Source: UBA6627 sp965248675 (lineage in GTDB: Bacteria; Chloroflexota; Dehalococcoidia; UBA2979). From it: a DNA stretch of 64,000 nucleotides. Under the pieces are notes generated by a model. That model worked only from the letters and a program-made list of their open reading frames with translations, searched no databases and was not told where the DNA came from. Positions 9,631-18,622 of the stretch are shown here, piece by piece; the stretch's first letter is position 1; each line of letters starts with the position of its first letter. The DNA is taken from positions 1,798,001-1,862,000 of the forward strand of contig CBDFJZ010000008.1 in NCBI GenBank assembly GCA_965248675.1, written 5' to 3'. The position numbers and the translations under genes are program-made.

Positions 9631-9811
9631 CCGCCGCCTGCCATTCCGCGCCTCCGCCGATCGGTGGAGAAGCGCCGCGCCGATCTCCATCCCCGATTCC
9701 TCCCTTCGGCCGAGGCGGTGACCCCGCCGCGCGGCGACCTTCGTTGCAGCACCGGAACCGGCGATGGCGACCACGCCTCGCGAGCCGGTCCTGCGACGAA
9801 GGGAGTGCACC

Positions 9812-10810
9812 TTGACCAGCGCCACCGCCACACCTGCGACCACGATGCAACCACCGGCCACCGGCGGACCTCCGCCCGCCGTCCGCGTCAGCGGGCTCCA
9901 CAAGACCTACCCCGGCGACGTCCACGCCGTCCGAGGCATCTCGTTCGAGGTCGCTCGAGGCGAGATCTTCGGGCTACTGGGTCCGAACGGCGCAGGGAAA
10001 TCCACGACCATTGGTGTCCTCACCGGCCTCGTCAGACCCACCGAGGGGTCAGCCTTGATCGCCGGCTTCGACGCGGCTCGCGACTCGCTCGCCGTCCGCC
10101 GCGCCTCCGCCGTCGTGTTCCAGGACTCAGCGCTCGACCTCGAGCTGTCCGGTGTAGAGAACCTGGCGCTGCATGCCCGCCTCTGGCAGGTGCCCGCCGA
10201 CGAGGCCCGCTCAATGATCAGCCGCCTCGTCGAGGAGCTCGCGCTCGTCGAATTCATCGAGCGCCACATCAAGACCTACTCAGGTGGGCAGCGGCGCCGC
10301 CTCGAGATCGCGCGCGCGATGGTCTCCTCGCCGGAGGTGCTGATTCTCGACGAGCCGACGGTCGGCCTCGACGCCCGCATCCGCTACTAGTTGCTCGATC
10401 TGATCAGCCGCCTCCGCTACGAGCGTGGGCTGACGGTGCTGCTGACGACGCACTACCTCGAGGAGGCGGAGCGCCTCTCCGACCGCGTCGCCGTGATGTC
10501 CGCGGGGCGGATCGTCGCGCTAGACACGCCGGCGCGGCTGCTTGGCTCGCTCGGCGAGCGCATGCTCGATCTCCAGGTGGAGCGCGCGCCTGACGAGGCG
10601 CTCCGCCTCCTTCGCGACGCCTCGATCGTCGGCGCCGACGCGATCAGCATCGGCAACACGATCACCGCGCCGGCGGCGGCGGACGCGGCGAGCGAACTGC
10701 TCGCGGCGTTACACGCGCTGCCGATCGCCATCCGCGCCGCCAGCATCCGGCCGCCGGCGCTTGACGACGTGTACCTGCGCCTCACCGGCGAGGCCTTTGC
10801 GAGCAACTGA
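9812..10810 (+). CDS. ABC transporter ATP-binding protein, DrrA-like (in-frame TAG)
   Basis: The ATPase half of an exporter. It has Walker A GPNGAGKST, signature YSGGQRRRLEIARAM, Walker B VLILDEPT and a D-loop VGLDAR, followed by THYLEEAERLSDRVAVM and a DrrA-type C-terminal domain. The coding frame is interrupted once by TAG at 10388-10390, where relatives have Glu (ARIRY-E-LLDLI); GAG to TAG is one change. The rest of the frame is open and well conserved, so this is either a very recent mutation or a sequence error. I prefer TTG at 9812, which follows GAAGGGAG by about six bases, over the ATG at 9764. The permease gene follows. Confidence 0.75.
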
Positions 10811-10847
10811 CCACCAGGTTCAGACCTTCACGATCGGAGACCATGAA

Positions 10848-11681
10848 ATGACCATCTCCACTGACCTCGGCATGCACGGACTGGGAACGCTCTACCAGCG
10901 ACGCCTCAGGCTGCTCGCCCGCACCCGCGAAGGAATCCTCATCCCGCTGACGACGCCGATCCTGTTCGCGCTCCTCATCGCGCCCGCGCTCGACGAGGCA
11001 CTCGGGACCTTCAACCCGGCGATCGACTACATGACCTTCGTCGCGATCGCGACGGCGATGCTGATGGTGCCCCTGAGCTCGATGTTCAACGGCACTGCGG
11101 TGATCGTCGATCGCGAGCAGGGGATCACCCCCGAGCTCCTCGGCGCCCCGATTCGCCGCTGGGTGATCCCGTTCGGCAACGCCCTCGCCGTGCTCACGAT
11201 CGCCGGCGTCCAGGTCGGGATTCTGATCGCGCTCTCCGCCTGGCGGGGCGCCGACTTCGCGTTCTCGATCGAAGGCGCGCTCTGGTTCGCCGCGGCGATC
11301 GTCCTGATTTCCCTCGCGACCTACTCGATCGCCGAGGCGCTCGCCCACCTGATCGGCAAGCAACAGCAGTACATCGACGCGATCCCGCTCGTCGCCATCG
11401 TCCCTTGGTTCTTCGCCGGGTCGCTGTTCCAGATCAACGTGCTCCCCGCCCCGTTCGAGGTGGTGGCGAGGGTCCTCCCGCAAACCCATGCGCTGGCGCT
11501 CCTCCGTCACGGGCTGATCGAGGATGGCCCGACCGGGCTGCGCGACATCTGGGGAGCCGAGTTCGCGGGGATCTCCTCGGATGCCGGCCTCGCCGCATTG
11601 AGCCTTGCCGTGGTCGCCGTGGCCACCGTGGGGGCGGCCGCGCTGATGCTCGCGGTCTTCCGAGCGAAGACCACCAGCTGA
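10848..11681 (+). CDS. ABC-2 type permease, DrrB-like
   Basis: The 277-residue integral membrane protein has about six hydrophobic spans and the ABC-2 permease pattern, including REQGITPELLGAPIRRWVIP in the first half and PLSSMFNGTAVIVDREQG. With the upstream ATPase it would form an exporter of lipophilic molecules or drugs in the cytoplasmic membrane; the substrate is not known. CGGAGA lies seven bases before the ATG at 10848. A second ATG five bases upstream opens only a two-codon frame and may slightly affect initiation. A strong hairpin follows at 11707. Confidence 0.85.
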   Translation: MTISTDLGMHGLGTLYQRRLRLLARTREGILIPLTTPILFALLIAPALDEALGTFNPAIDYMTFVAIATAMLMVPLSSMFNGTAVIVDREQGITPELLGAPIRRWVIPFGNALAVLTIAGVQVGILIALSAWRGADFAFSIEGALWFAAAIVLISLATYSIAEALAHLIGKQQQYIDAIPLVAIVPWFFAGSLFQINVLPAPFEVVARVLPQTHALALLRHGLIEDGPTGLRDIWGAEFAGISSDAGLAALSLAVVAVATVGAAALMLAVFRAKTTS

Positions 11682-11706
11682 CGTACGCGTCAGCCCTCGA
11701 GGCCTC

Positions 11707-11734
11707 GGGGCGCCGCCCGAACGGGTGGCGCCCC
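11707..11734 (+). terminator. Terminator-like hairpin after the ABC permease gene
   Basis: GGGGCGCCGCCC pairs with GGGTGGCGCCCC over 12 positions (one G-T pair) around the loop GAAC. It lies 25 bases after the permease stop and just before the next gene. No T-tract follows, so it may act as a Rho-assisted or attenuating structure. Confidence 0.55.
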
Positions 11735-11747
11735 GTATAGTCGCCCG

Positions 11748-12428
11748 ATGCAGGTCACCCATTCTGTGTGGAACCCCGGCGCTTCCGAGGATGGCGGCGC
11801 GTTGCTGCCGACCGTGATCGCCATCCACGGCCACGGCGCGCACAGCCAGGATCTGCTCGGGCTCGCGCCGTACCTCGCCAACGGCCGGCTCCTGATGATC
11901 TGCCCCGAAGCCGAGTTCATGCTCCAGCCGGGGATGCCGAGCTACACCTGGTTCCAGCCGACCGGACCCGACATGAAACGAACGCCCGAGGAGTTTGAGC
12001 GGGTCACCACCCGCGTCTCCAGCTTCATCTCCGAGGCGCTCACCCAGTACCGGGGTGACCCCGACCGGACGGTCGTCCTCGGCTTCAGCCAGGGCGGCTC
12101 GCTGGCGTACCGCCTCGGCCTCGGCGACCCCGCGCGCTTTGCGGGTGTCGCGGCGCTCAGCACATGGCTCCCCGAGGAAGCCGAGCAGGCCGCAGCCGCA
12201 GGCGACGCCCTCGCGGCGTTGCCGGTGATCGTGCAGCACGGAACGAGCGATCCCGCGATCAACATCGAGCGCGGGCAGGACTCCCGCGACCGCCTCGAGG
12301 CGCTGGGCGTCCAGCTCGAGTACCAGGAATACGAGATGCAGCATCAGATCGGCGCCGAGAGCCTGAGCGACCTCTCCGTCTGGTGCGAGCGCGTCCTCGG
12401 CCTGCCGCCGCTCGCTCCTCCTGACTAG
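11748..12428 (+). CDS. Phospholipase/carboxylesterase-type alpha/beta hydrolase
   Basis: The 226-residue protein has the compact esterase fold of the phospholipase/carboxylesterase family. TVIAIHGHGAHSQDLLGLAP supplies the oxyanion region near the N-terminus, VVLGFSQGGSLAYRLGL the nucleophile serine (G-F-S-Q-G), and PVIVQHGTSDPAI the acid residue. The expected catalytic histidine would lie in YEMQHQI near the C-terminus. It would hydrolyse a carboxylic ester in the cytoplasm; the substrate is unknown. The next hydrolase starts 25 bases downstream, suggesting a two-gene unit. Confidence 0.8.
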   Translation: MQVTHSVWNPGASEDGGALLPTVIAIHGHGAHSQDLLGLAPYLANGRLLMICPEAEFMLQPGMPSYTWFQPTGPDMKRTPEEFERVTTRVSSFISEALTQYRGDPDRTVVLGFSQGGSLAYRLGLGDPARFAGVAALSTWLPEEAEQAAAAGDALAALPVIVQHGTSDPAINIERGQDSRDRLEALGVQLEYQEYEMQHQIGAESLSDLSVWCERVLGLPPLAPPD

Positions 12429-12453
12429 CTCGCCCGCTCCCGAGGAGGCACCG

Positions 12454-13401
12454 ATGACCACCACCGCGACCGACTACCTCGATGAGATGCGCGCCTGCGC
12501 CGAGGCGATCGAGCTCAACCCGCCCGCATACGTGCTCCCCGAGGATCGCTGGGTCGAGCTGAACGGCGTCAACTTCCACTACCTCGACTGGGGCCACGAC
12601 CAGTTGCCGCCGCTGGTGCTGCTGCACGGCGGCAGCCTCACCGCCCACACGTGGGACATGGCCTCGCTGCTGCTCCGCGACCGCTACCACGTGATCGCCC
12701 TCGACCAGCGCGGCCACGGCGACACCGGCTGGACCCCCGACGACCAGCTCGACCGCGACAACGGCGATCTGATGCTCGAGGACACCCGCGCCTTCCTCGA
12801 GCACCTCGGCGACGGCCACCTCACGCTCTGCGGCATGTCGATGGGCGGCATGAACGCGATCCGCTACGCCGCCGGCCACCGCGAGCTCCTCGATGCCCTC
12901 GTCGTCGTCGACATCGCGCCGGTCACCATGCGCGACGGCCTGATCGAGATGGAGCAGTTCCGGCAGGACACGGAGACGATGTCGCGCTTCGAGGACTTCC
13001 TCAACCGCGCAATCCACTTCAACCCGCAGCGCAAGCCAGACCACCTCCGCTACTCGCTGCTCCACTCGCTGAAACAGGTCGACGACGGCTGGACCTGGAA
13101 GCAAGACCACCGCCGCCGCATCGTCCCCGAGGGCATGACCGAGGACGATCAGAAGCAGGCGCGCGAACTCCGCTCCGAGGCGCTCTGGGCCGACGTCAAG
13201 GCGATCGCCGCCCCAACGCTCCTCCTGCGCGGCTCAATCAGCAAGATCCTTTCGGAGGAAGCCACCAACGCAATGACCGAGGCGATGCCAGACTGCACCC
13301 ACGTCGTCATCGAGGGCGCCGGCCACAGCGTCCAGGGCGACCAGCCCGCTTCGATGGCCACGGCCGTGGACGCTTTCCTGGCCGAGCGCGTCACGCGCTA
13401 G
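12454..13401 (+). CDS. Alpha/beta fold hydrolase
   Basis: The 315-residue protein has the standard alpha/beta hydrolase landmarks: LVLLHGGSLTAHTWDMASLL (oxyanion region), IALDQRGHGDTGW, LCGMSMGGMNAIRYA with the nucleophile serine at about residue 130, PTLLLRGSISKIL and the C-terminal catalytic histidine in EGAGHSVQGDQP. This is the layout of epoxide hydrolases, haloperoxidase-like enzymes and meta-cleavage hydrolases; the substrate is not evident. CGAGGAGG lies six bases before the ATG. The gene is convergent with the long CoA-transferase gene, 16 bases apart. Confidence 0.85.
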   Translation: MTTTATDYLDEMRACAEAIELNPPAYVLPEDRWVELNGVNFHYLDWGHDQLPPLVLLHGGSLTAHTWDMASLLLRDRYHVIALDQRGHGDTGWTPDDQLDRDNGDLMLEDTRAFLEHLGDGHLTLCGMSMGGMNAIRYAAGHRELLDALVVVDIAPVTMRDGLIEMEQFRQDTETMSRFEDFLNRAIHFNPQRKPDHLRYSLLHSLKQVDDGWTWKQDHRRRIVPEGMTEDDQKQARELRSEALWADVKAIAAPTLLLRGSISKILSEEATNAMTEAMPDCTHVVIEGAGHSVQGDQPASMATAVDAFLAERVTR

Positions 13402-13417
13402 CGCTCGCCGCCGATCC

Positions 13418-15934
13418 CTACGCCTCCACCGCCTCCGCGACCTCCGCGTCCACGACGCCGTCCGCGTGTAGCTGGGCGATCGCGTCTGCCTCGTAGCCGA
13501 GCTCCCCGAGGATCGCGTCCGTTTGTTCTCCCATCAGCGGTGCCGGGCCGAGGCTCAACCCGGAGCGCGCGGTCTTCCACAGTGGGCCGTGGCGCAGCAT
13601 GTCGCCCCACTTACTGTGGAACACCGGCGTCACGAGGCCGTTCTGTGCCGCGTGCTCGTCCGTCGCCCAGAACTCTGCGGCGGCCGGGCCGTCGGCGCGC
13701 ACGCAGCCGAGGCCGACGACGGAGAGCAGATCCTCCCAGTGCGCGGCCGGTTCCGAGGCGAAGAGTTCGGCCAGCAGCTCGGTGAGCAGCGCCGCGTTGG
13801 CGGAGCGTCCCTCGCGGCTGGCGAATCGCTGATCGATGGCGAGGTCGGGGCTTTCGATGCGCTCGCAGAACATCCGCCACTCACGGTCGAGCACCAGCTC
13901 CAGGAAGATCCAGCCATCCTGACACTCGTAGAGGCGGGAGAGCGGTCCGGTGCCGTAGAGCTTGCCGTCCGGGACGGCGCGATCGGGCTTGCCACGGTAG
14001 CGGATGAAGTCGTCGGCGTTCGCGTAGGCGTTGGCGCCGAGCATGTCGACCCAGATGCGCTGGCCGCCGAGGCCGGTCTTCTGGGCGTAGAGGCCGAGCA
14101 TCGCGGCGCTCATGATCACCATCGAGGTGTTCGGGTCCGGGTTCACCTCGTTCGAGCGGGAGAGGCGCCGCGAGATCTCGCGGATCTGCTCGAGGCTCAG
14201 CTCGCCGTCCTCTGCCTCGGGCGGGAAGCCGGCGCCGGCCTGGAACAGAGCGCCCCCCACGCCGGCGCCTGGGACCGGGTGCGCAGAGGGTCGGTGCGCC
14301 CCGGGACCGGCGCGCCCGTAGCCGTTCATCGCGAGGTACACGATCTCCGGGCTGATCGCCCGCACCTGCTCATAGCCGAAGCCCAGCCGCTCGGGCACCC
14401 CCGGCCGGAAGTTCGAGATGATCAGATCGGTCTGTTCGAGGAGCTTGTTGAGGATCTCCTTGCCGGCCTCGCTCTTGAGGTCGATGCAGATGCTCTCCTT
14501 GCTGGCGTTCACCCGCATCGCCCCGACGCCCCCGCCGAGCTGGCGGTACGGATCGCCGCCGATCGGCTCGACCTTGATCACGCGCGCGCCGAGGTCGGCG
14601 AGCTGGGAGGCACCCAGCGGCGCCGCGATGATCGAGGCGAACTCGAGCACGGTCACGCCCTCGAGCGGCGGGTCGTAGTCGTCCTGGCGCAGCTCCTCGC
14701 CGCGCCAGCGCTGGCGCTCCTCGTTCAGCACTTCGAAGGTGTGCTGGCCGGTCACGGGCGCGGCGCCGCCGACCTCGCCGGGGGTGTGCTCCAGCTGGGC
14801 GAGCAGGCCGATCTGGTCTGACCGCCCCTGCTCCTCGTCGGCCTCTACCTGCACCTGGCCGAGCATCGCCTCGGTGATCGTGATGTCGTCCTTGAGCTTG
14901 ATGCCGAGCCGCGGGTCCAGCACCTCGACGAGGTGACCGTTCGCCGTGATGTCCCGGTCGTCCAACGCCTGCTGAGTGGTCTGGAATTGGTGGGCGGCGA
15001 TGTTGCCCAGCTCCGTGAACAGCGCGACCCACTCGTCGGCCGTCTTCTCCTGCATGCGCGTCAGCACCCGGTCGCGCACCTCCTCGAGCACCTCCGGGTC
15101 CCAGAGGGCGGGCGAGCCCTGGGTCCGCTCGTCGACGATCACCTCGGTGAGATCGGCCGCGGCGAGGAAGCTGTCGAACTGCTGGCGCAGCAGGTTGCCG
15201 AGCTGTAGCCACTGGCCGCCTTTGGTCAGCACCGGCTGGTACTGGATCGAGGGCATCCGCTGCGCGGCGAGTGGGTCGCCGGCGAACTGCGCCGGATCGG
15301 CATCCGCGAGCTGGAGGCGGATCAGGCCGCCCTGCTCGTACGGGATCATGCCGCGCAGCATGCTCGTCTCGATGTACTGTCCGATGCCGATCCGCTCGCG
15401 AGCGATCAGCCCGGCGAGCACCCCGGTGATTGCTGCCTGCGCGGCGGCGTGGGACGCCACCTGCACCGAGGCGAACTGAGGGCCCTCGCGATCGGCGATA
15501 CCGGCGAGGTTCTGCATTCGCCCCGACTTGGCCGCCACGACGCCCTCGTAGCCGGGGAAGCCGACGTACGGGCCGTACGAGCCGAACCCGGAGATCTGGA
15601 CGTAAACGATCCCGCTGTTGCGCGCCGCCAGCACGTCATGATCGCAGCCGAGGTCGACCGCGGCGTGCGCGCGGAAGCTGCTCACGACCACGTCGGCCGT
15701 CGCCGCTAGCTGGTAGAGCCGTTCCTGCTCGACCTTGCGGTTCAGATCGAGTTCGACCGAACGCTTCCCGCGCAGCCACATCGGTGCGGTGCCCATGAAG
15801 CGGAACGGGTCGCCGCCGGGCCGCTCGATCTTCACGACGTCCGCGCCGAAATCGGACAGCACCATCGTCGCCATGCCGCCGACGGGGCCGCTCGACAGAT
15901 CGATCACCCTGAGGCCGTCTAGAGGTACAGCCAC
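13418..15934 (-). CDS. Double-domain CaiB/BaiF (family III) CoA-transferase
   Basis: The 838-residue protein is two family III CoA-transferase units joined head to tail. Unit 1 (about residues 1-385) starts LDGLRVIDLSSGPVGG with DFGADVVKIERPGGDP. Unit 2 (about residues 405-838) starts LEGVTVLEFASIIAAPLG with DLGARVIKVEPIGGDP. The family normally works as an interlocked dimer of ~400-residue chains that move CoA between carboxylic acids. At the position of the catalytic aspartate of formyl-CoA transferase (GQxVDVS), unit 1 reads GQYIETS and unit 2 GQRIWVD, so neither has a clear Asp. The fusion could make a pseudo-dimer in one chain. The substrate is unknown. Confidence 0.85.
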   Translation of the reverse strand: MAVPLDGLRVIDLSSGPVGGMATMVLSDFGADVVKIERPGGDPFRFMGTAPMWLRGKRSVELDLNRKVEQERLYQLAATADVVVSSFRAHAAVDLGCDHDVLAARNSGIVYVQISGFGSYGPYVGFPGYEGVVAAKSGRMQNLAGIADREGPQFASVQVASHAAAQAAITGVLAGLIARERIGIGQYIETSMLRGMIPYEQGGLIRLQLADADPAQFAGDPLAAQRMPSIQYQPVLTKGGQWLQLGNLLRQQFDSFLAAADLTEVIVDERTQGSPALWDPEVLEEVRDRVLTRMQEKTADEWVALFTELGNIAAHQFQTTQQALDDRDITANGHLVEVLDPRLGIKLKDDITITEAMLGQVQVEADEEQGRSDQIGLLAQLEHTPGEVGGAAPVTGQHTFEVLNEERQRWRGEELRQDDYDPPLEGVTVLEFASIIAAPLGASQLADLGARVIKVEPIGGDPYRQLGGGVGAMRVNASKESICIDLKSEAGKEILNKLLEQTDLIISNFRPGVPERLGFGYEQVRAISPEIVYLAMNGYGRAGPGAHRPSAHPVPGAGVGGALFQAGAGFPPEAEDGELSLEQIREISRRLSRSNEVNPDPNTSMVIMSAAMLGLYAQKTGLGGQRIWVDMLGANAYANADDFIRYRGKPDRAVPDGKLYGTGPLSRLYECQDGWIFLELVLDREWRMFCERIESPDLAIDQRFASREGRSANAALLTELLAELFASEPAAHWEDLLSVVGLGCVRADGPAAAEFWATDEHAAQNGLVTPVFHSKWGDMLRHGPLWKTARSGLSLGPAPLMGEQTDAILGELGYEADAIAQLHADGVVDAEVAEAVEA

Positions 15935-16034
15935 GACGACTCCCCTTCGATGCGTCTCCGCATCGTAAGGCGCGGTCGCCCGCCGTTACAGGGCGGAGAC
16001 CGGTCGGACCGCGGGCGGGCCGATCGCCGCCGAT

Positions 16035-16913
16035 ATGCTCGCTCGCATGGGCCATCGCGTTCGCCTCGATGCCGGCGAGCTGGCAGCTGCGCTCGATCTC
16101 CTCGAGGTCCAGCGCGAGGCCCCGTCGCGCGCCTATCTCGGCCGGCTCCAGCACGCGTACAAGGCCCACGTCCCGTGGGAGACCGCCTCCCGTGTCGTCC
16201 GCGCCGCGGACGTCGAGGCCGTTGAGGACCGCCCCCGGCGCCCGCCGGAGTTCTGGTCCCTCGCGACCGATGGGGGCGGCGGTGGCACCTGCTTCGAGAG
16301 CGACTACGCCTTCTGGGCGCTCCTCGACGCGCTCGGGTTCGAGGCACAGCTTCACGTGAACGACATGCCCCAGCACCGCGGCGTCCAGCACCACGCCGCG
16401 CTCAGCGTCGCAATCGAGGGCCAGCGCTACCTCGCGGACGTCGGGCTCGGCCTCGAGCTCGCCGCGCCGATCCCGCTGCTCGCATCCGGCCGCGCCAACG
16501 TCGGAGCCCCGGACTTTCGTAACGAGTTGCGCCGCACCGCCTCGAACCGTTGGCGGCTCGAGCTTCACGGCAGCCCCGACCGCCTGCGCCTCGACGCTGG
16601 TCTGCTGTACGAGTTCGTCGACCGGCCGTGGGAGCTCGAGGCCTACGACGCGCACGTCATCCGCGACTACGGACCGCAAGGGCTCTTCCTCGACGCGCTG
16701 CGGGTCACGAGGACGAACGCGGACGGCACGATCGTGCGCTTCTCGCCGCCGTCGACCCTGCGCCGCTTCGACGGCGCGCGCTGGTCCGAGGAGGCGTTGC
16801 CGCAGGGCGACAGCGCCTCGCAGATCGCGGGCCCGGTGCGGATGCCGGAGTCGCTGTTGCGCCGGGCGTTCGAGTTGATCGAAGAGATGCAGGTCGCCAT
16901 CCAGGCCAGTTGA
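16035..16913 (+). CDS. nat: Arylamine N-acetyltransferase
   Basis: The 292-residue protein has the arylamine N-acetyltransferase catalytic triad in order: Cys in GGGTCFESDYAFWALL (about residue 86), His in VQHHAALSV, and Asp in YLADVGLG. The family transfers acetyl from acetyl-CoA to arylamines, hydrazines or an acyl carrier in secondary metabolism. YLGRLQHAYKAHVPWET near residue 45 matches the family's N-terminal domain. An alternative ATG at 16047 would drop four residues. It diverges from the double CoA-transferase gene across a 100-base gap. Confidence 0.85.
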   Translation: MLARMGHRVRLDAGELAAALDLLEVQREAPSRAYLGRLQHAYKAHVPWETASRVVRAADVEAVEDRPRRPPEFWSLATDGGGGGTCFESDYAFWALLDALGFEAQLHVNDMPQHRGVQHHAALSVAIEGQRYLADVGLGLELAAPIPLLASGRANVGAPDFRNELRRTASNRWRLELHGSPDRLRLDAGLLYEFVDRPWELEAYDAHVIRDYGPQGLFLDALRVTRTNADGTIVRFSPPSTLRRFDGARWSEEALPQGDSASQIAGPVRMPESLLRRAFELIEEMQVAIQAS

Positions 16914-16965
16914 CACTCCATTGGTAAGTTGACGCTTATATACATTACGAGCTAGCGTCGTCGTT

Positions 16966-17280
16966 ATGGATGCAGCACTCCAGGCGCTGGCTGAGCCGCG
17001 TCGCCGCGAGATCCTCGGGCTCGTGAAGGACCGCGAACTGACGGTTGGCGAGATCGCCGCCCAGTTCGAGGTCACGCGGCCGGCGATCTCGCAGCATCTG
17101 AAGGTGTTGCGGGAGGCGGGCCTGGTGACCGACCGGCGCGAAGGCACTCGCCGCTACTACCGAGTGCTCCCCGAGGGCCTCAACGAGCTGCGCGCGTTCC
17201 TCGAGGGATTCTGGGACGTGCGCCTGGAGGCGCTGAAGGTGGCCGCCGAGGACGATGCCGAAGCGAAGCAGCGGGGGTAA
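16966..17280 (+). CDS. ArsR-family winged-helix repressor
   Basis: The 104-residue protein opens MDAALQALAEPRRREILGLV and contains VTRPAISQHLKVLREAGLVT, the recognition helix of ArsR/SmtB regulators of the non-metal kind that pair with SRPBCC proteins. No metal-binding cysteines are present, so it probably senses something other than arsenic or zinc. It is the first gene of a three-gene unit with SRPBCC (6 bases downstream) and DUF899. The preceding 50 bases are notably AT-rich (CTTATATACATTACG), a likely promoter/operator region, although I cannot fix -35 and -10 boxes. Confidence 0.88.
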   Translation: MDAALQALAEPRRREILGLVKDRELTVGEIAAQFEVTRPAISQHLKVLREAGLVTDRREGTRRYYRVLPEGLNELRAFLEGFWDVRLEALKVAAEDDAEAKQRG

Positions 17281-17286
17281 CAGCGG

Positions 17287-17769
17287 ATGACAAGCGAAAC
17301 AGGGGCAGCCGCGGGCACGCTTCACTCGGTCGTGCGAGAGGTCCGGATCGCGGCGTCGCCGGAGATTATCTGGTCCTTCCTCGTGGAGGAGGAGAAGGTC
17401 ACGAAGTGGGAAGCGGTGGCCGCCACCCTCGATGCGCGCCCGGGCGGCGAGATGCGCCTCGACATGCACGGCGATCGCGACATCGCGCTCGGCGAGTACC
17501 GCGTGGTCGAGCCATTCGAGCGGCTGTCCTTCACATGGGGCTGGGAGGGCAACGAGGGGCTGCCTCCTGGTACCACGCTCGTCGAGATCACGCTGACGCC
17601 CGATGGCGAGGAAACCGTCGTTCGCCTGGAACACAGCGAGCTGCCGACCGAAGAGGCGGCCACGCAGCATGGCGAGGGCTGGGACTACTACGTTGCCCGA
17701 CTGGCCGTGGCGGCGGTCGGGGGCGATCCGGGGCCCGACCAGTGGGCCGACGCGCCGGCGGAGGAGTAA
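17287..17769 (+). CDS. SRPBCC/AHSA1-type ligand-binding protein
   Basis: The 160-residue protein has the START-like pattern of AHSA1/SRPBCC proteins: VREVRIAASPEIIWSFL at the N-terminus, GGEMRLDMHGDRDIALGEYR mid-way, FERLSFTWGWEG and TLVEITLTPDGEETVVRLEH, ending GEGWDYYVARL. The family forms a hydrophobic cavity that binds small molecules; the function of those paired with ArsR genes is mostly unknown. It is co-transcribed with the ArsR gene and is followed, five bases later, by the DUF899 gene. Confidence 0.85.
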   Translation: MTSETGAAAGTLHSVVREVRIAASPEIIWSFLVEEEKVTKWEAVAATLDARPGGEMRLDMHGDRDIALGEYRVVEPFERLSFTWGWEGNEGLPPGTTLVEITLTPDGEETVVRLEHSELPTEEAATQHGEGWDYYVARLAVAAVGGDPGPDQWADAPAEE

Positions 17770-17773
17770 CGCG

Positions 17774-18518
17774 ATGACCACCACGTCGGCCAACGTTGAG
17801 CACGCCGTCCTTGGACGCGACGCCTGGATCGAGGCGCAGCGCACCCACCTCGTACGCGAAAAAGAGCTGACGCGCCTCCGCGACGAGCTGAGCGCGGAGC
17901 GGCGGGCGCTGCCCTGGCTCGAGATCACCGAGCCCTACGAGTTCGACGGCCCTGCCGGTTCAGACGAGGGCACCACGCCGTCCCTGCTCGACCTCTTCGA
18001 GGGCCGTCGCCAGCTCCTGATCTACCACTTCATGTACGGCTCCGACTGGGGGCGCCGAGGGTTGCCCGAGCTGCTCGTTCTGGGCCGACAACTTCAACGA
18101 CGTGATCGTCCACCTCGAGCACCGTGACACGACGATGAAGGTTGTTTCGCGCGCGACGTTGGCCCAGATCGACGCGTACCAACGGCGCATGGGCTGGGAT
18201 TTCGACTGGTACTCGTCGGGGCGCAACAGCTTCAACATCGACCTCGGCGTTTCGCATCGCCCGGCTGACATCGAGGCGGGCGTCGCGCGCTACAACTTTG
18301 GGACACAGGAAGCGCACGGCGACGAGTCGCCCGGGATCAGCGCCTTTACGCGCACCGACGACGGCCGCATCTTCCTGACCTACCAGACCTTCTCGCGCGG
18401 ACTCGACCTCGTGAACGGCGCGTACCACCTGCTCGACCTGACGGCGCAGGGTCGCGACGAAGACGGGCTGCCGTGGTCGATGGCCTGGCTGCGCCGCCAC
18501 GACGCGTACGGGGAGTAG
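17774..18518 (+). CDS. DUF899 thioredoxin-like protein (one frameshift in a G run)
   Basis: DUF899 proteins are thioredoxin-fold proteins of about 240 residues with the motif WGAEGCPSCS. Here the N-terminal frame reads to FMYGSDWG and then fails, while the expected GCPSCSFWADNFND continues in another frame up to the stop at 18518. The run of five G at 18048-18052 explains it: four G restore DWGAEGCPSCS exactly. This looks like a homopolymer error or a fresh mutation. The restored protein has a CxxC redox pair and the late LYHLLD-like end (AYHLLDLTAQGRDED). It is third in the ArsR operon. Confidence 0.75.
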
Positions 18519-18538
18519 CAGCCAGCGATCCCTGGCTG
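18519..18538 (+). terminator. Terminator-like hairpin after the DUF899 gene
   Basis: CAGCCAG pairs perfectly with CTGGCTG around a six-base loop, starting at the first base after the TAG stop. It marks the end of the ArsR/SRPBCC/DUF899 unit. Confidence 0.5.
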
Positions 18539-18622
18539 TGAAGCCGATCACACGCCGAGCGGGCGGTTCGGTTAGCGTGACGGCGCCAGCTCGGATTGGC
18601 GCAGCGGCGAGGGAGACCCTGG

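Noticed and set aside
10782..12464. A 560-codon open frame on the minus strand across the ABC permease and esterase genes
   Set aside because: It is antisense to two genes with clear family motifs. Its product is Arg/Glu/Gly-rich with no motif, as expected for the shadow frame of GC-rich coding sequence.
13523..14821. A 432-codon plus-strand open frame inside the double CoA-transferase gene
   Set aside because: The opposite strand has two complete CoA-transferase units. The plus-strand product is Arg/Ala/Glu-rich and resembles nothing.
16914..16965. A precise sigma-70 promoter before the ArsR gene
   Set aside because: TTGACA, TTGACG and TATATA are present, but no pair has spacing near 17 bases, so only an AT-rich region can be claimed.
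18041..18060. Selenocysteine in the DUF899 protein
   Set aside because: Its redox motif GCPSC is encoded by normal Cys codons; the only defect is an extra G in a run of five.
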